Assembly (NCBI GenBank): GCA_023935145.1
Contig: CM043698.1
Coordinates: 147,491,625 to 147,555,624, forward strand
DNA from: Bretschneidera sinensis
Lineage: Eukaryota; Streptophyta; Magnoliopsida; Brassicales; Akaniaceae
Direction: 5' to 3'
DNA length: 64,000 nt
Within the stretch, counting starts at the first letter, position 1; every line of letters begins with the position of its first letter. Under the pieces are notes generated by a model that made no database searches, was not told the DNA's origin, and saw only the letters and a program-made list of their open reading frames with translations. A program made the position numbers and the translations under genes. Below, piece by piece: positions 1 through 11,676 of the stretch.

Positions 1-1106
1 CCAGGAGGCCATATTTACCTCTCGTTGCAGAGCCTCATCAAGCTCCTGCTTGTCATCAGGTGTAATGTCTTTGGCATACAACTGAGCTAAATTGTTCCGA
101 ATCCTGAACAGGTGAGAAATGAAGGAATTAACCTAAAACCAATGGTACTTAAAAAATCAGCACATTAGCAAAATAAAAGGCTTCGCATGATGAGGATTAG
201 AATTTGTAATGGAGAAATAAAGCAGTAAATCTCCGATTGAAAATAGTCCCACGTTCTCACGCATAGGAAAACAAACCTCCCATGCTTCTGAAGCAAAGAT
301 CTACGGACTGATTGAGTAGGATGGGCAGTGAAGACCAGATCTACCGTCTGATTCTTAAGAGCATCGAAAACCTCCTCAGGAGACTTCTTCAAATCCACCA
401 CAAGTCTCTTGAGTGTTTCTTCGATGTCTGATTCGGTTGTTGCAGAGTTCTCATCGACAAAATCACCCTTCTTCAACTTCTTGATCCTTCGACGGTGAGC
501 AATCTGGACCTCCTCGGCCAAATTGGCCAAATTAAGCATGTGAGAGAATGATTTAGCAATAACAATGGAGTCCCCAGGATCCAAACTTGTCAACACACTG
601 CCAAGCTCCTCGAGTTTCCGGGGATCATGCTTTCCTTCATACTCAGCGGAAAGCTCATAACACTCTTGAACCTAAACAAATCGAACATTATAACTTCATT
701 AACCACTATACACTCATTACACAAAATTGTCTATACAGAAACAAGTTTTCTCACCTAGCATTTCCCATTAAATACATTGTTAAACCTCAAAAGAGGAAAA
801 TAACAAGGATCTTTATGATCAAATCATAAATGATTGATGTTTGGCAAAATGGGCATTCACCAAAATCAACTATCAACCTCGGATTTTGTCCACTAAAGTG
901 ATCAAAGTAGGATTTAAAGAGGTCAAACAACGACATACCGTTTCCTTGAGATCCTCTCCATGCAAATCCTGAAGAATATCAAGAAATCGATCCAAAAGCA
1001 ACGCATCGTACTCCACCAACTTGTCATCTTCACTCACTTTTGCAGGAACCAGAAGCCTAAGTTGTGCATCAATTGATGCCAGCTTCTCTAGATTTCTAGC
1101 TGCCAT
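1..1106 (-). CDS. PPC: Plant-type phosphoenolpyruvate carboxylase, 5' part (exons 1-3; gene leaves window at left)
   Basis: PEP carboxylase condenses phosphoenolpyruvate with bicarbonate to oxaloacetate in the cytosol, feeding the TCA cycle. Three coding exons are readable: exon 1 at 1106-939 (56 codons), exon 2 at 671-277 and exon 3 at 103-19 (85 nt). Donors are GTATGT, GTTTGT and GTAAAT; acceptors end TTTAG and TTCAG. The start is the ATG at 1106, which opens [17 protein letters not shown]. Ser11 sits in the SIDAQLR phosphorylation motif that marks plant-type enzymes regulated by PEPC kinase. Exon 2 carries the catalytic-histidine region [18 protein letters not shown]; the residue before it is VFTAHPT, where many family members have VLTAHPT. 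No stop or frameshift is seen in these exons. The family is about 965 residues long, so roughly four fifths of the protein lies left of position 1. The first-exon organisation is conserved among plant PEPC genes. Confidence 0.95.
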
Positions 1107-1150
1107 TGTCGTTCACTCTTAAGCTTCTTCCTCTTTTCCTTAATATCTCT

Positions 1151-1524
1151 CTGTGATCATCGCATCAAAACAAAACGTACTCAAAATCAAAGCACAATAT
1201 CCAATCAAAAACGAAACACGCACACACGCACTCACCATAAAGGGGAACCCGATAAGCACGGATTGAGTATACCACAAAAGAGAGAAAATTTAATCACGAC
1301 CCACTAAAATTGAGTCCTATGAAATCGAGGATTTGATAGAGAAAAAACACGTGTAAAGAAGAAGAAAAAAATGTAGTTTATGAGAACCTGAAATGAAGTG
1401 TATATATACATACAAAAACGAAAGCATAAAACAGAGTATGTGTCTACATAATGCAAAAAAATTGGCTACTTCTAAGAGATACCCAGATGTAGATAACTGA
1501 GATGAGTTGTGGATAATGAGGTAC
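1151..1524 (-). other. Probable 5'-UTR intron of the PEP carboxylase gene
   Basis: On the minus strand a donor CAG|GTACCT at 1524 and an acceptor CACAG at 1152-1151 would remove about 374 nt and leave a short leader directly before the ATG at 1106. Plant PEPC genes commonly carry an intron in the 5' leader, which supports this reading. An alternative donor, GGTGAGTG, lies near 1235. The call rests on splice-site matches only. Confidence 0.45.
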
Positions 1525-1613
1525 CTGAATCTGGGCAAGTGAAAACAGGGAAGAAAAGACCAAAACTTGGGCTCAGAAAAGAGAGAGATGCAAAAGAAGT
1601 GATCAGAGAAACT

Positions 1614-1621
1614 ATTATATA
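1614..1621 (-). promoter_or_regulatory. Probable TATA box of the PEP carboxylase gene
   Basis: TATATAAT on the minus strand, followed by a GA-rich stretch and then the proposed first leader exon (about 1585-1525). Spacing to the likely transcription start is typical. It is inferred from motif and position only. Confidence 0.4.
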
Positions 1622-1706
1622 TAGAAGAAAGAAAAAGAGAGTTTATAATAAAAAATTGACTATCAATTAAATTTATTTTCTTTATGTCATAAACCGATAA
1701 GAGCAC

Positions 1707-4700
1707 TCACTTTCTCTTATTTCTACAGTGTTGAATTTTGTTTTGTTTGTTTATTTGTTTCAATGTTTTACTTGGAGAAGGAATATGCTTCAAGGGATAC
1801 TTCCAATGAGTTTCGTGTGCTACAATCCGAGGAAAAGTAATGGTTGTGTTTGAATCGATTCACACTTTCTGTAGTCCAAAAAGAAAAAGGAAAAAAAGGA
1901 AACAATTTGGAATGGATTGGATCTCTGGCAATTTACCAAAATTGACAAGATATGGTAATTAATGGGAATCTTTTTTCTTTGAAGGAATTTTGTCGGTGAA
2001 TCTGCTTCACAATCTATTTTTTGTGTAATTATTTGTCTTTTTTTTTTCCTTTTTCTATAAATGGAGACAGAATGTGAATGTGGTTCTCAAAGCATGTTTC
2101 ACAAAATTTATGCTTCATCCAATTTCTTTTTGCCTAACTTGTGGTGTGGGTATAATTTAAAAAGACAACAGAACAATTTTTTTTGTTAGAAAGAATTAAT
2201 GTACTTTTAAGATATTGAACTTGATCTCATTTTCATAAAGAGAATTAAAATTAATTTATTGTGATAATAAGCTTTATCCAATAATTACACCCATATTATT
2301 GTGAATATAATATTTTAAATTCAATTTTAGCTATCATTGTTATAATATTAATAAATAAATAAACAATCAAACGTCACGTTTAATATATATAATCATCATA
2401 TAGGATGAATTATGTTTAAAAAATGGATTAAAATCAAACATCAAGTAACTCGATTAAACTTTTTTTATTTTAACATGTTTTGTCATTATATACACAATGC
2501 AAATTTTTTTTTTTTGTTAGACCTTACCAAAAATGGTAAACCTTTTTAAGAGTATTCGTAGATAGAAAAATGATAAATGGTGCAACTCGAAAAACACATG
2601 CAAAAAACAGTAAATTAATAAATGAGTACCTTTTATTAGAATCACGTGCAATAAATTTTTTGAATGACATTAATATATTTTCTTATTTTTGTTGATCACA
2701 ACTTCATTATTTAGAATTTGTTCACAAGCGAAACAAAATTAAAATGCCATAACCCAAATATTTTTTGAATCTCTGCTCGTATTCTCTTTTAATAGAATGA
2801 TTGTTTTAATTAATGAAATTAAGACTCTAAAGTTTTCTGTTTATAACTAGACAATCAAATGAAGTTTTTGTGTCTTTTAAAAGAGACAATTAAGAGATAC
2901 AATTCCAAACAATGAGATGTTAATTTGTTAAAAGCTTGCATCGAGTTTTATCTTTTGGTTACATATTTGTGGTTATGATTATGGTTATGGTTACGAGCAT
3001 GCAGTTGCATATCGGCTTTCAATTTGTATCAATTTTCTCATATTTCTATTATTTATATGAACAAGATTTGTTATTGATTTGAACAATAAATAAAAGATAA
3101 ATGTTCAAAATGATGTTATTTTGTTCTAGGCAGATGGCATTGAATCCTTTTAACTGAATTTTTTACCATAACTTTTAGGAACACAAGTAGTTTACTGTCT
3201 TACTTTTGCTCTTGCTTAAAAAGGGGCAAAAAAATAATACTTTTTATTTTTGTTGCCCTTGAAAAGTGCTTTAGAAATGCATGGCTACCAAAATTAGGAA
3301 CCAAACAAATAATTTAGTTTATATGAAAGTGCACCTACTTGGTGGGCAATATTTGATAAAAGTGGCATGCAAGAAAAGGGGTTAGATTAAAGTTGGATGA
3401 AAAGCAAGAGTGTCCATAGTTCAAATTTATAAATTAATAATCTCCAAAAAAAAAAATCATAAATTAAAATTTTTTTATCATGAAATTTATAAATTAATGA
3501 TATTTTTTATAAAAAAATAACATCCCTCATTGGTTAGTGATATAAATAATAATTATGGTTTGGATGATAATAATATGCTATAATATTAATCTTAATTCAT
3601 TTTCTGTGTGCTAAGAGCATTCGGAAAAAACAGAATCTACTTGGGTTCAAGCCTAATATAAGAAATATCTTAACGATAAGAATCTCATTTTTATATGTAT
3701 CTCTCTCTTCCTATACATCCCAATGTAAGGGTGCCCCTTGTCTCCTCAATGATCTGACAAGGATTCTACTTCCCATCTAGGGAATTTTTTTTTATTGACC
3801 GTTCAAGGAAGTTGTTTTTTATATGATATTATTGATCACAGAATTAGTATTATCAAATTTTTTTTCATCAAAAGTGTTATTTGTTTGAATAATTTCATGA
3901 GTACAGGTTAATATTAGTTGGGTCTTCGGATTTTACAATAAATAGGTTAAAAACGAGTCTAATAATTGGGATATTTAGTTAGATTTGACAGATCTATAAC
4001 TTTAATTATCTAATATGTGTTAATTAGTGTGAGTCATAGTGAATATTGGATTTTTGATTAATAAACCAATAAAACACCATATAAAGAGATGGTTAAGTCC
4101 CTTTCTATTTCAACTCTCAAAATTCTCTAAAAAATAATATGGCTTTCTTCTATAAGGTTCTATAACTAAAATTGAACTTCCTTGTGAAACTTAATTTCCT
4201 TTTTTTTTCTTTTTTTTTCACAATGATATTAATTTATTATCACAATGAACATAACATACTACCAAATTAACTTAAATATTTTATATTAATTGATCAAATT
4301 AATTTCAATCGTTACAATTGGTTAATTTATATTGTTTATATAATTAAATATTTTTAATTATATACTTTATATTTAACATGTTATTAATATTAATTAATTT
4401 TTTAATCGATTAAACAATCGAAATGATTAAAAAATAATTTTTAATTGATTAATTAATTTATATATCTTATTTGATTAACAAATTTTATATTAATTTAATC
4501 GTTTAATTATTTAAATCAAATCAATTTAAAATAATTGAATTTAACTTTGTAATGAACACCACTAATCATTATTAAATGAATCACGCATGCTTGCAGGTGG
4601 TTTTCGAGGGCCCATTTTGATTACTAACTATATTACTCACTTACCCATGTGGTTTGGTGTTGGAGTGTCCTAACCTATCATGTAATTTTGGTGATAATAG

Positions 4701-5500
4701 CTATTTTGATTTATTTATTTAATTGGATGAGAGTGGAATTTTTCAATGCATCTGGTACATTCTCGTTGTAAGCGTTACTTCACGACTTCAAAAATTCAGT
4801 TTTTGAATCTTTGGAAATTGAACCAGCGTCCCCCTTGTCTATTTTTTTTAATTAATAATAAAAAAATATATAATAATATTTATTATATTATATAATATAA
4901 TCACTTATAAAAATATAAAATCTTTAAATTAATATTGAATATGAATTTAAATTTGATAAAAATAACCAATAAATCAAATTTCAATTATAATTAATTAACG
5001 GATAATCATTTATAACAGTTAAACATTTGAATTGAAAATGTTTTCAAAACATTTTATATATTATTATAATATATGATTTATGTATTTTGGGCTTTCGGCA
5101 TCTGTTCCACATGCTATTTTTTTTGGTCCGCTGACTATATGAAAAGTTAGTTTGATAAGTTGCTTGAAATAAAAAAAAAGAGAGCTTATTAATTTATTAT
5201 AGATAGCTTATCAACATGATACATCTAATTTCTTTTTTGTTGCAATAAGTCAATAATTTTCCTTAAAGTGACTGTATTTTTAAATAACAGGAAGGAATAT
5301 GTTTAAATATTGGAAGTCTTGACATTTGAGATCTTTTGCATAAAAAAATAATTTTTCTAAAAATGACTGTATTTCCTTCTTTTTTTTGAAAAAAAAACAA
5401 ATGTTGGACTGAAACTATCTGAATAATATATTTTATTTGTGTTTTTTTATTTTTAGTTTCTTAAATTCATTTTTTTGAGTTAGATATCGATAATTGTTTA
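1707..5500. other. AT-rich intergenic DNA upstream of PPC
   Basis: No coding potential beyond chance was seen on either strand. Poly-T and poly-A tracts and short AT repeats are frequent. A dispersed repeat at about 4265-4560 is listed separately. Confidence 0.7.
4265..4560. repeat. Dispersed AT-rich repeat with reiterated TAATCGATTAA-like palindromes, copy 1
   Basis: About 300 bp built from repeated palindromic words such as TTAATCGATTAAAC and AATTGATCAATTAA, ending in TGAACAC. The segment at 18685-19030 carries the same order of words, including the ATATTTAACATATTATTAATATTAA stretch followed by the ATCGATTAA block. The two are clearly related but diverged. No terminal repeats or coding sequence allow it to be classed. 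Confidence 0.55.
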
Positions 5501-5503
5501 CAC

Positions 5504-5757
5504 CTTTTAAATAAAAAGAGTCAACGGTTGAAGTTTCATGTTATGTCTTTATTGTGACGTTATGAATCTCTAGAATATTTTCATAATGAAAATTTTAAAA
5601 AGGTATAAATTATATATATATATTTATTATTGTCTAAATCTTTTAAATAAGAAAAAGTCAACGGTTGAAGTTTCCTGTTCTGTCTTTATTGTGACATCAT
5701 GAATCTCTAAAATATTCTCATGATGAAAATTTTGAAATTATTGGGTATAAATTATAT
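5504..5757. repeat. Tandem duplication, two units of ~136 bp
   Basis: The unit starts CTTTTAAATA and contains GTCAACGGTTGAAGTTTC, then TGTCTTTATTGTGAC, then GAATCTCTA. It occurs at 5504 and again at 5640, with a handful of substitutions and a TA-rich linker. It is non-coding. Confidence 0.8.
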
Positions 5758-5759
5758 TG

Positions 5760-7750
5760 AATGTATGTTAATTATTTATAATTTTTTTAATGGATTAATA
5801 TGTATAAAGGCTAAATAAATCGCCGCTTCTAGAAGCATGGAGAGTACCAATTTGACATAAAAAAAAATGTTATAAAGAGTGTGGTCAATGCCTTGTGTCC
5901 GAGGGACATCATACTAGACTTTAAGATCCACAATTTTGGAATTAGGTAGAAAAATATTATTTCTTTTGGGTTGATAAATGATAAGTACTGTCAAATGCAA
6001 CTTTTTTCTTTGAATTTTCTCTTGATAAGCATATTCATCTGTGATTGAGCATATTCCATTTTGACTTATGTGTCTGTGGAAGGATAGGTCGGCCATAGGT
6101 GTGGCCGAGGCTGTTTTGGCTATATACAGAGTCAAGTCAGATTTCTTTAATTGATGTTGCCAAATTGGTAAATCCCTAAAAACTTTGAAGTCTCCCTCTT
6201 TTTATAATTTCTTTTTTTACCAATTATATAATTCATCTGATTTTATTCGATTCTGTTCTAAATTTTAAAGTTTTATTCAGTAAACTAAATCTTGAGATTC
6301 TGTCCGTTAATAAATCAAATAATGATCCAAATTGAATGATATGTAATGATAAAACCTCAATCATTATGTTAACATATCATCATGAGGTTGCAATAACGAA
6401 ATTACTATCAGTCTCGCAGATGCGTAATCTCATGATAATTGAGGCTATCAAGCAGAAGCTTTTTTATTTACATCAGGTGAAAACTTAATTGATAATTTTT
6501 TAGAATTTCAGTAATAATGTTAATTGAGTATGTATAAACATTACTAATGAAGTTATAAAAAATCACTAATCAAATTTTTACTATATATAAAAACGATATT
6601 TTACACCCGATGCACAATCTAACCATAGCAAATCATTCATTTTCAGTCAAAGTTAAACTAAACCTCAAAATTTGATTTGGCACATAAAAAATTCTCTAGA
6701 TTTAAAATAAAATTCTCCCAAACAATAGGGTGAAATGTGTAATTAAGTTTTATTTTCCTTACCAAATAACGTGTGAGTTTTGGAGAGTTTTGATCTTTAT
6801 ATTGTCACTATCATATGGTGTAGAAAAGTCGATGGTCACTAGATATGATTTCAATAAATAAATCAGAAAGGCTAATTATAGCAATAATGTAGCAATTTTT
6901 AATAAATTTAAACTAATTAGTCACTGGGTAAGTGATGTAACCTGCTAATAATTTAATTATTAATTAGTTTGACTTATAAAGTAATTAATTATTTTATACG
7001 AAATTAAACTGAAGAAAAGCACAATGGTATTTTTGCTTTCATTTTCTTTTCTTATTTGGGTTGCTAGCACTATGTTTTTTTGGCATTATCATTCCTTTGA
7101 TTTGGGAGTTGAGATGACGAAGGTAGATAAGTTGCCTTAGTTATTGGCATTACTTAATTATCACAAGGAACTTATCAGTAAATTAAAGTAATTAACAGTT
7201 TAGAAAATAAAAATCGTTCAACTAATTACTAAAATCTTATAATTAGAGTGATGATTTCATAAGCACGGAAAATTTTATTAATAATAATAAAAAATTTGAA
7301 TAATAATTATTTTAAAAAAATTAAATACTAAAATTATTATTTAATTAATGATTTTTTTCGATTCTGTAATAATTCTCATGAAATCAAATTCATAGTATCA
7401 CTATTTATTAAATAAAATAAAAAATTCGAGTGCATGCATGCTTACATGATAAATTTTGGTAATCGAAATTAATTTTAATAGATCATTGACCTTTTCCATT
7501 TTAATTAATTAGTAAATAGGTTTTTTATTTTAAAAAATAGTATACTTGGTTGCTATTTTGGGTAGGCTGCTGGGAAATTATAGTAATAGCAAAAGTGATT
7601 TGCATATCCACTTGTGTCGGAGCAATGATACATAAGGGGTGGCAGATTGTCTTTGGGGATCGAAGAAAGTCAATATGGTGGAGTGTAGGGTAAAATGAGT
7701 TAAATGATTTTGTATTTTATTATTATTTTTTAATATATATATATATATAA
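5760..7750. other. AT-rich intergenic DNA
   Basis: No gene was recognised. A 73-codon open frame on the minus strand at 5914-6135 has no recognisable motif and is probably chance. Confidence 0.6.
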
Positions 7751-8509
7751 AGATTAATTTTTTCTCCTTTTCTTCTCATTTTTCTTCATTCTCTGTTTTT
7801 TTTCTTCTTGTTTTTCTATACTGTCACATTCCTCTCTTGCCGGTCATAGTTAAACGTTGATGCGCTTCGCACCTATCAATTAATTATAGTCATGACATCA
7901 GTGATTAGTTTTAGGGTAAAATTTTTCCGAAGTTTCATGATTATATGAAGTTCTAAGAGTTATATTCTTATAAATTTTTCACTTACAACAACGATCACAG
8001 TTTATCATCTAACATACATTATGAAAAATTTAAAATTATAAAAAAATCAACATGTTTCGATAAAATTTATCTTATTATCTAATATTTAAGATTTTTATTT
8101 TTGTTTATTTTACAAAATTTGATAAATTTTAAACTATTGATGAAATATGACTTATATCATACAGTAAAGCGATAACTCTTTAGTTGAAATATTGTATATT
8201 TGATTTGTTATTTGAGTTTTATTAAATAATAAAGTTCGATCTTTAATTTTGTCTTTGAAAATATTATTTTTTTTAAAATAAAACTTCATAAACTTTATGT
8301 AAGAAACTTCGTTTAAATCTTGTCTTTACATTTAATATTATGTTTTATTAGTATAATATACTCTGAAAGGGGCATATATCCTTTTGTATCTATTCCCATA
8401 ATACATGAGAAAAAAAAAGTAGATTTGCCTCGAAATATATATAAAACCATCAATTCGAATGTCTTTTCTTTGGATAAATTTTTAGGCTGGTCGGATTTAC
8501 AATGCCAAT
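7751..8509. repeat. Long direct repeat, left copy (~760 bp)
   Basis: Begins AGATTAATTTTTT and ends TTTACAATGCCAAT. A close copy in the same orientation lies at 10031-10763. Shared landmarks in order are CATTCCTCTCTTGCC, GTTGATGCGCTTC, CGAAGTT, ACAGTAAAGCGATAACTC and GGGGCATATATCC. Most bases agree between the copies. The ends lack the TG...CA of an LTR, and no primer-binding site follows, so a local duplication fits better than an LTR pair. Confidence 0.8.
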
Positions 8510-8629
8510 GTAATACCCTTATTAGTAAAGTAAGAATAAAAAAATAATTTAATAAATATGACATGAAATTAAAATAATATATATATGTGAAAAAATTATT
8601 ATTGAATAAAATAATTATAAAAAAAAACA

Positions 8630-8750
8630 GACGTGCTCAAGTGGGTAAGAAGAAAGAAAAAAAAAAGACGTGCTCAAGTGGGTAAGAAGAAAGAAAAAAA
8701 AAAGACGGACGTGGTCAAGTAGGTAAGAAGAAAAAAAGAAAGAAAAAAAA
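8630..8750. repeat. Minisatellite, three ~37-bp units
   Basis: Units start at 8630, 8667 and 8704. Each reads GACGTGCTCAAGTGGGTAAG followed by a GA-rich tail; the third has small changes (GTGGTCAAGTAGG). Confidence 0.8.
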
Positions 8751-8771
8751 GTTTTTTCAAAAAAAAAAAGA

Positions 8772-8800
8772 TGGCAACACCTGGAATCCAGGTGTTGCCA
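8772..8800. repeat. Perfect 29-bp palindrome
   Basis: Two 14-bp arms, TGGCAACACCTGGA and TCCAGGTGTTGCCA, around a single central A. It is GC-richer than its surroundings. Confidence 0.9.
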
Positions 8801-8876
8801 AATGAAGAAAATGGTGTTGTGTGTTATGCAGGATACTCAGTACAAAAGGGTGAATAGTTAAGGAAGATAAAACGTT

Positions 8877-8882
<6 letters not shown>

Positions 8883-8917
<35 letters not shown>
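8883..8917. repeat. (AT)n microsatellite
   Basis: Uninterrupted AT dinucleotide run of about 35 bp. Confidence 0.9.
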
Positions 8918-8920
<3 letters not shown>

Positions 8921-9780
8921 TTATCAAATTCTATCTGGTTTTCTCATTTCTTCATTTTAAATTATTCTATTTTTTTTAAATATTTAAGGACTGAAAAAAT
9001 TGTTGAAAGAGCAAAATTTTGAAGAGATTTATGAGAGAATTTTATAGAGAGTCACGGGAAGCTCTAAGAAAAACAAAAGGTAATGACGTGAAGTTTATTT
9101 TTGAAATTTAACATACATGAAATTTCTCGGAATTCAAAGTTAGAATTTTCAAATGGTGTGATTTATGGAAGAATTGAAGAAAAAAGTTAAAAAATTTTAA
9201 TATAAATATTATGTCAGGTGTTGACGATCAACAACAGGGGAAAATTGATGATAGAAGCAGGAAAGGTAAGGAGGTGAAGCATGGATAGCTCTAAGTGCTA
9301 TGTGGTGAGTTAGATTTACTTTAAGTAATCAAGATAAATATGAAATATCTAGTAATAATATTAGAATAAATTATTAACTTATGTTTTGGTGATAGATGAA
9401 AATTAATTGATAGGTGTGATAGAAATAATGGATGTGTAGAGAATTATTTTATAAAAAATAATATTATTGGAATAATGAGTTGATTTAATAATAAAAGTGA
9501 TAAGTGAAATTCTTGAAGAGTTATGGTTGATGTTTTGATACGATTTATGAGGAGAAGAAATTTAGTGGATCTTGACAAGTTACGATTGATGATTTGATGT
9601 GATTTATGAGAAGATGAATTTAGTGAAATTTTTCAAATAATAATTTGAGAATAATTAGAATAGTTAATTTGAATATTTGAATTCATATTTGTTTTGATGT
9701 TATTGTTCATATGCATATTTAATATCATTGTTCATATGCATATGCATGAAATAAAAAAATCAGGAGGATACCGATCTAAT

Positions 9781-9889
9781 TGAAAAACCGTAACAGATGG
9801 TCTATGCTGGAAATAAAGGAAAACCGTGACAGCTGATATATGCTGGAAATAAATGAAAACCGTGACAGTCAGTATATACTAGAAATAAA
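9781..9889. repeat. Minisatellite, three ~35-bp units
   Basis: Each unit reads GAAAACCGTGACAG, then a variable TATATGCTGGAAATAAA. Units begin near 9781, 9817 and 9853. Flanked by GGAGGATACCGATCTAA on the left and GGGAGGGTGTCGATCTAA on the right, a further short duplicated element. Confidence 0.8.
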
Positions 9890-10030
9890 ATAACTGGGAG
9901 GGTGTCGATCTAAGATAAAAACATGTCGAAATGTAGGAAGACGTTCTCTAATAATAATTCATGCATTGCATATATTTTAAATATTAATTGTATTACTGAA
10001 ATGCTGAAGTATTTTTGTTATTGTTTAAAT

Positions 10031-10763
10031 AGATTAATTTTTTTCCTTTTCTTCTCATTTTTCTTCATATTTTTCTTTACTCTCACGTTCCTCTCTTGCC
10101 TGTCATAGTTAAATGTTGATGCGCTTCACACCTATCAATTAATTAGAGTCATGACATTTGTGATTATTTTTAAGGTAAAATTTATCCGAAGTTCCATCAT
10201 TATATGAAGTTCTTAGAGTTATATTCTTATAAATTTTTCACTTACAACAATGATCAGCTTATCATCTAACATACATTATGAAAATTTTAAAGTTGTAAAA
10301 AATCAATGTGTTTTGATCAATTTTAATTTATTATCTAATATTTAAGGTTTTTATTTTTATTTTTTTACAAAATTTGATAAATTTTAAATTGTTGATGAAA
10401 TATGACTTACATCATACAGTAAAGCGATAACTCTTTAGTTGAAATATTATATATTTGATTTGTTATCTGAGTTTTATTGAATAATAAAGTTCGATTTTTA
10501 ATTTTATCTTTTAAAATGTTATTTTTAAAAAAAATAAAACTTCATAAACTTTATATAAGAAGCTTCGTTTAAATCTTGTCTTTACATTTAATACTATGCT
10601 TTATTAGTATAATATACTCCGAAGGGGCATATATCCTTTTGTATCTATTCCCATAATACATGAGAAAAAAAAGTAGATTTGCCTCGAAATATATATAAAA
10701 CCATCAATTCGAATGTCTTTTCTTTAGATAAATTTTTAGGTTGGTTGGATTTACAATGCCAAT
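10031..10763. repeat. Long direct repeat, right copy (~733 bp)
   Basis: Partner of 7751-8509, same orientation, with the same first and last words. It differs by scattered substitutions and short indels in the pyrimidine-rich start and in the A and T runs. Confidence 0.8.
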
Positions 10764-11676
10764 CATAGATTCAATTTATTAATTTAAGTCACGTAAGTAA
10801 AATGAATATATTTTTCTAAAATTAATTAATTTGGTATATTTTTTTTATTAAATTGATTTTATATATAAGTACAATAATTGATAAATCGGATAAATGTTAA
10901 CTATCATTAAATGTACTTTTTTTTGGGGGCCAAGTCATTGTGTTGTTGATTGGGTATTTAGTATGCAATTTATTTAAGGGCTTACAATCTCAAGGTCCAC
11001 TTTAGTTTATCGGTTGGGTACAGCCACAAAATGGCTCATACCATTCTTAAGAAGGCTCCCTGAACCTGCAAATACAGATTACCAATGGGCTTATGTGCAA
11101 GGTTCCGTGGGGCCCGTATTTTGAAATATGGGGTTTTCTGGGCTTTGATTTCAGGCCTAATGTATAGTTTGTTTAGTCACAATGCTAAATGGAGAAAAGA
11201 CGACAAATCACTGTGTAGATGATATGACAGAAATTTTGTGAAATAACCATAAAATTGTTAGTTTTAATCTCTATATCCGCAATGATCAGATCACAAAGGT
11301 TTTTTTGTAAATTCTTTAAGTCGAACGCGGTGCGCGCAAGCTGATCTGTAATACCACTTTACCTTTGAAAGAAATAACAAAAAAAAAGAAGAGAACATAA
11401 AACCTTCATAAACAACCCAACACATAGAACTCTGCTTGTGGTATTTAAGCGTGCTTAAATCTACCTCTAACATAGCCATAATATGCTATAAAAATGTCAT
11501 AATCAAATTCTCCTTCATACAGTTGTTTTATTAATTAGTGGGAGGTTTCATCCAAATCAAAAGAGCAAACAAGTTACAACTAGGGAAGAGGGAAATGGAA
11601 AAACCAAAAAAAAAAAAACTCTCCTGCCTACTTCACCATATTGGATTTCAGGCCCTTTTCAGCTACAACTAGCCTA
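10764..11676. other. Intergenic DNA and 3' flank of EP1-like copy A
   Basis: No gene recognised in 10764-11490. From about 11495 onward the sequence matches the 3' flanks of copies B (from about 19570) and D (from about 27060). It includes GTTTTATTAATTAGTGGGAGG, which carries the minus-strand AATAAA signal, and the CAAACAAGTTACAACTAGG block. Confidence 0.6.

Larger units (their letters stand above)
8510..10030. other. Non-coding spacer between the long direct repeats
   Basis: About 1.5 kb with no sizeable reading frame. It contains three ~37-bp tandem units (8630-8750), a 29-bp perfect palindrome (8772-8800), a TA run (8883-8917) and three ~35-bp tandem units (9781-9889). The loose repetition around 9520-9620 (GTTATGGTTGATG / GTTACGATTGATG) suggests further tandem growth. 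It could be a non-autonomous retroelement remnant, but no terminal structure was found. Confidence 0.6.

Noticed and set aside
7751..10763. Direct repeats as an LTR retrotransposon
   Set aside because: Ends are AGATTAATT...TGCCAAT rather than TG...CA, no tRNA-complementary site follows the left copy, and there is no polypurine tract before the right copy. Kept only as a repeat pair.
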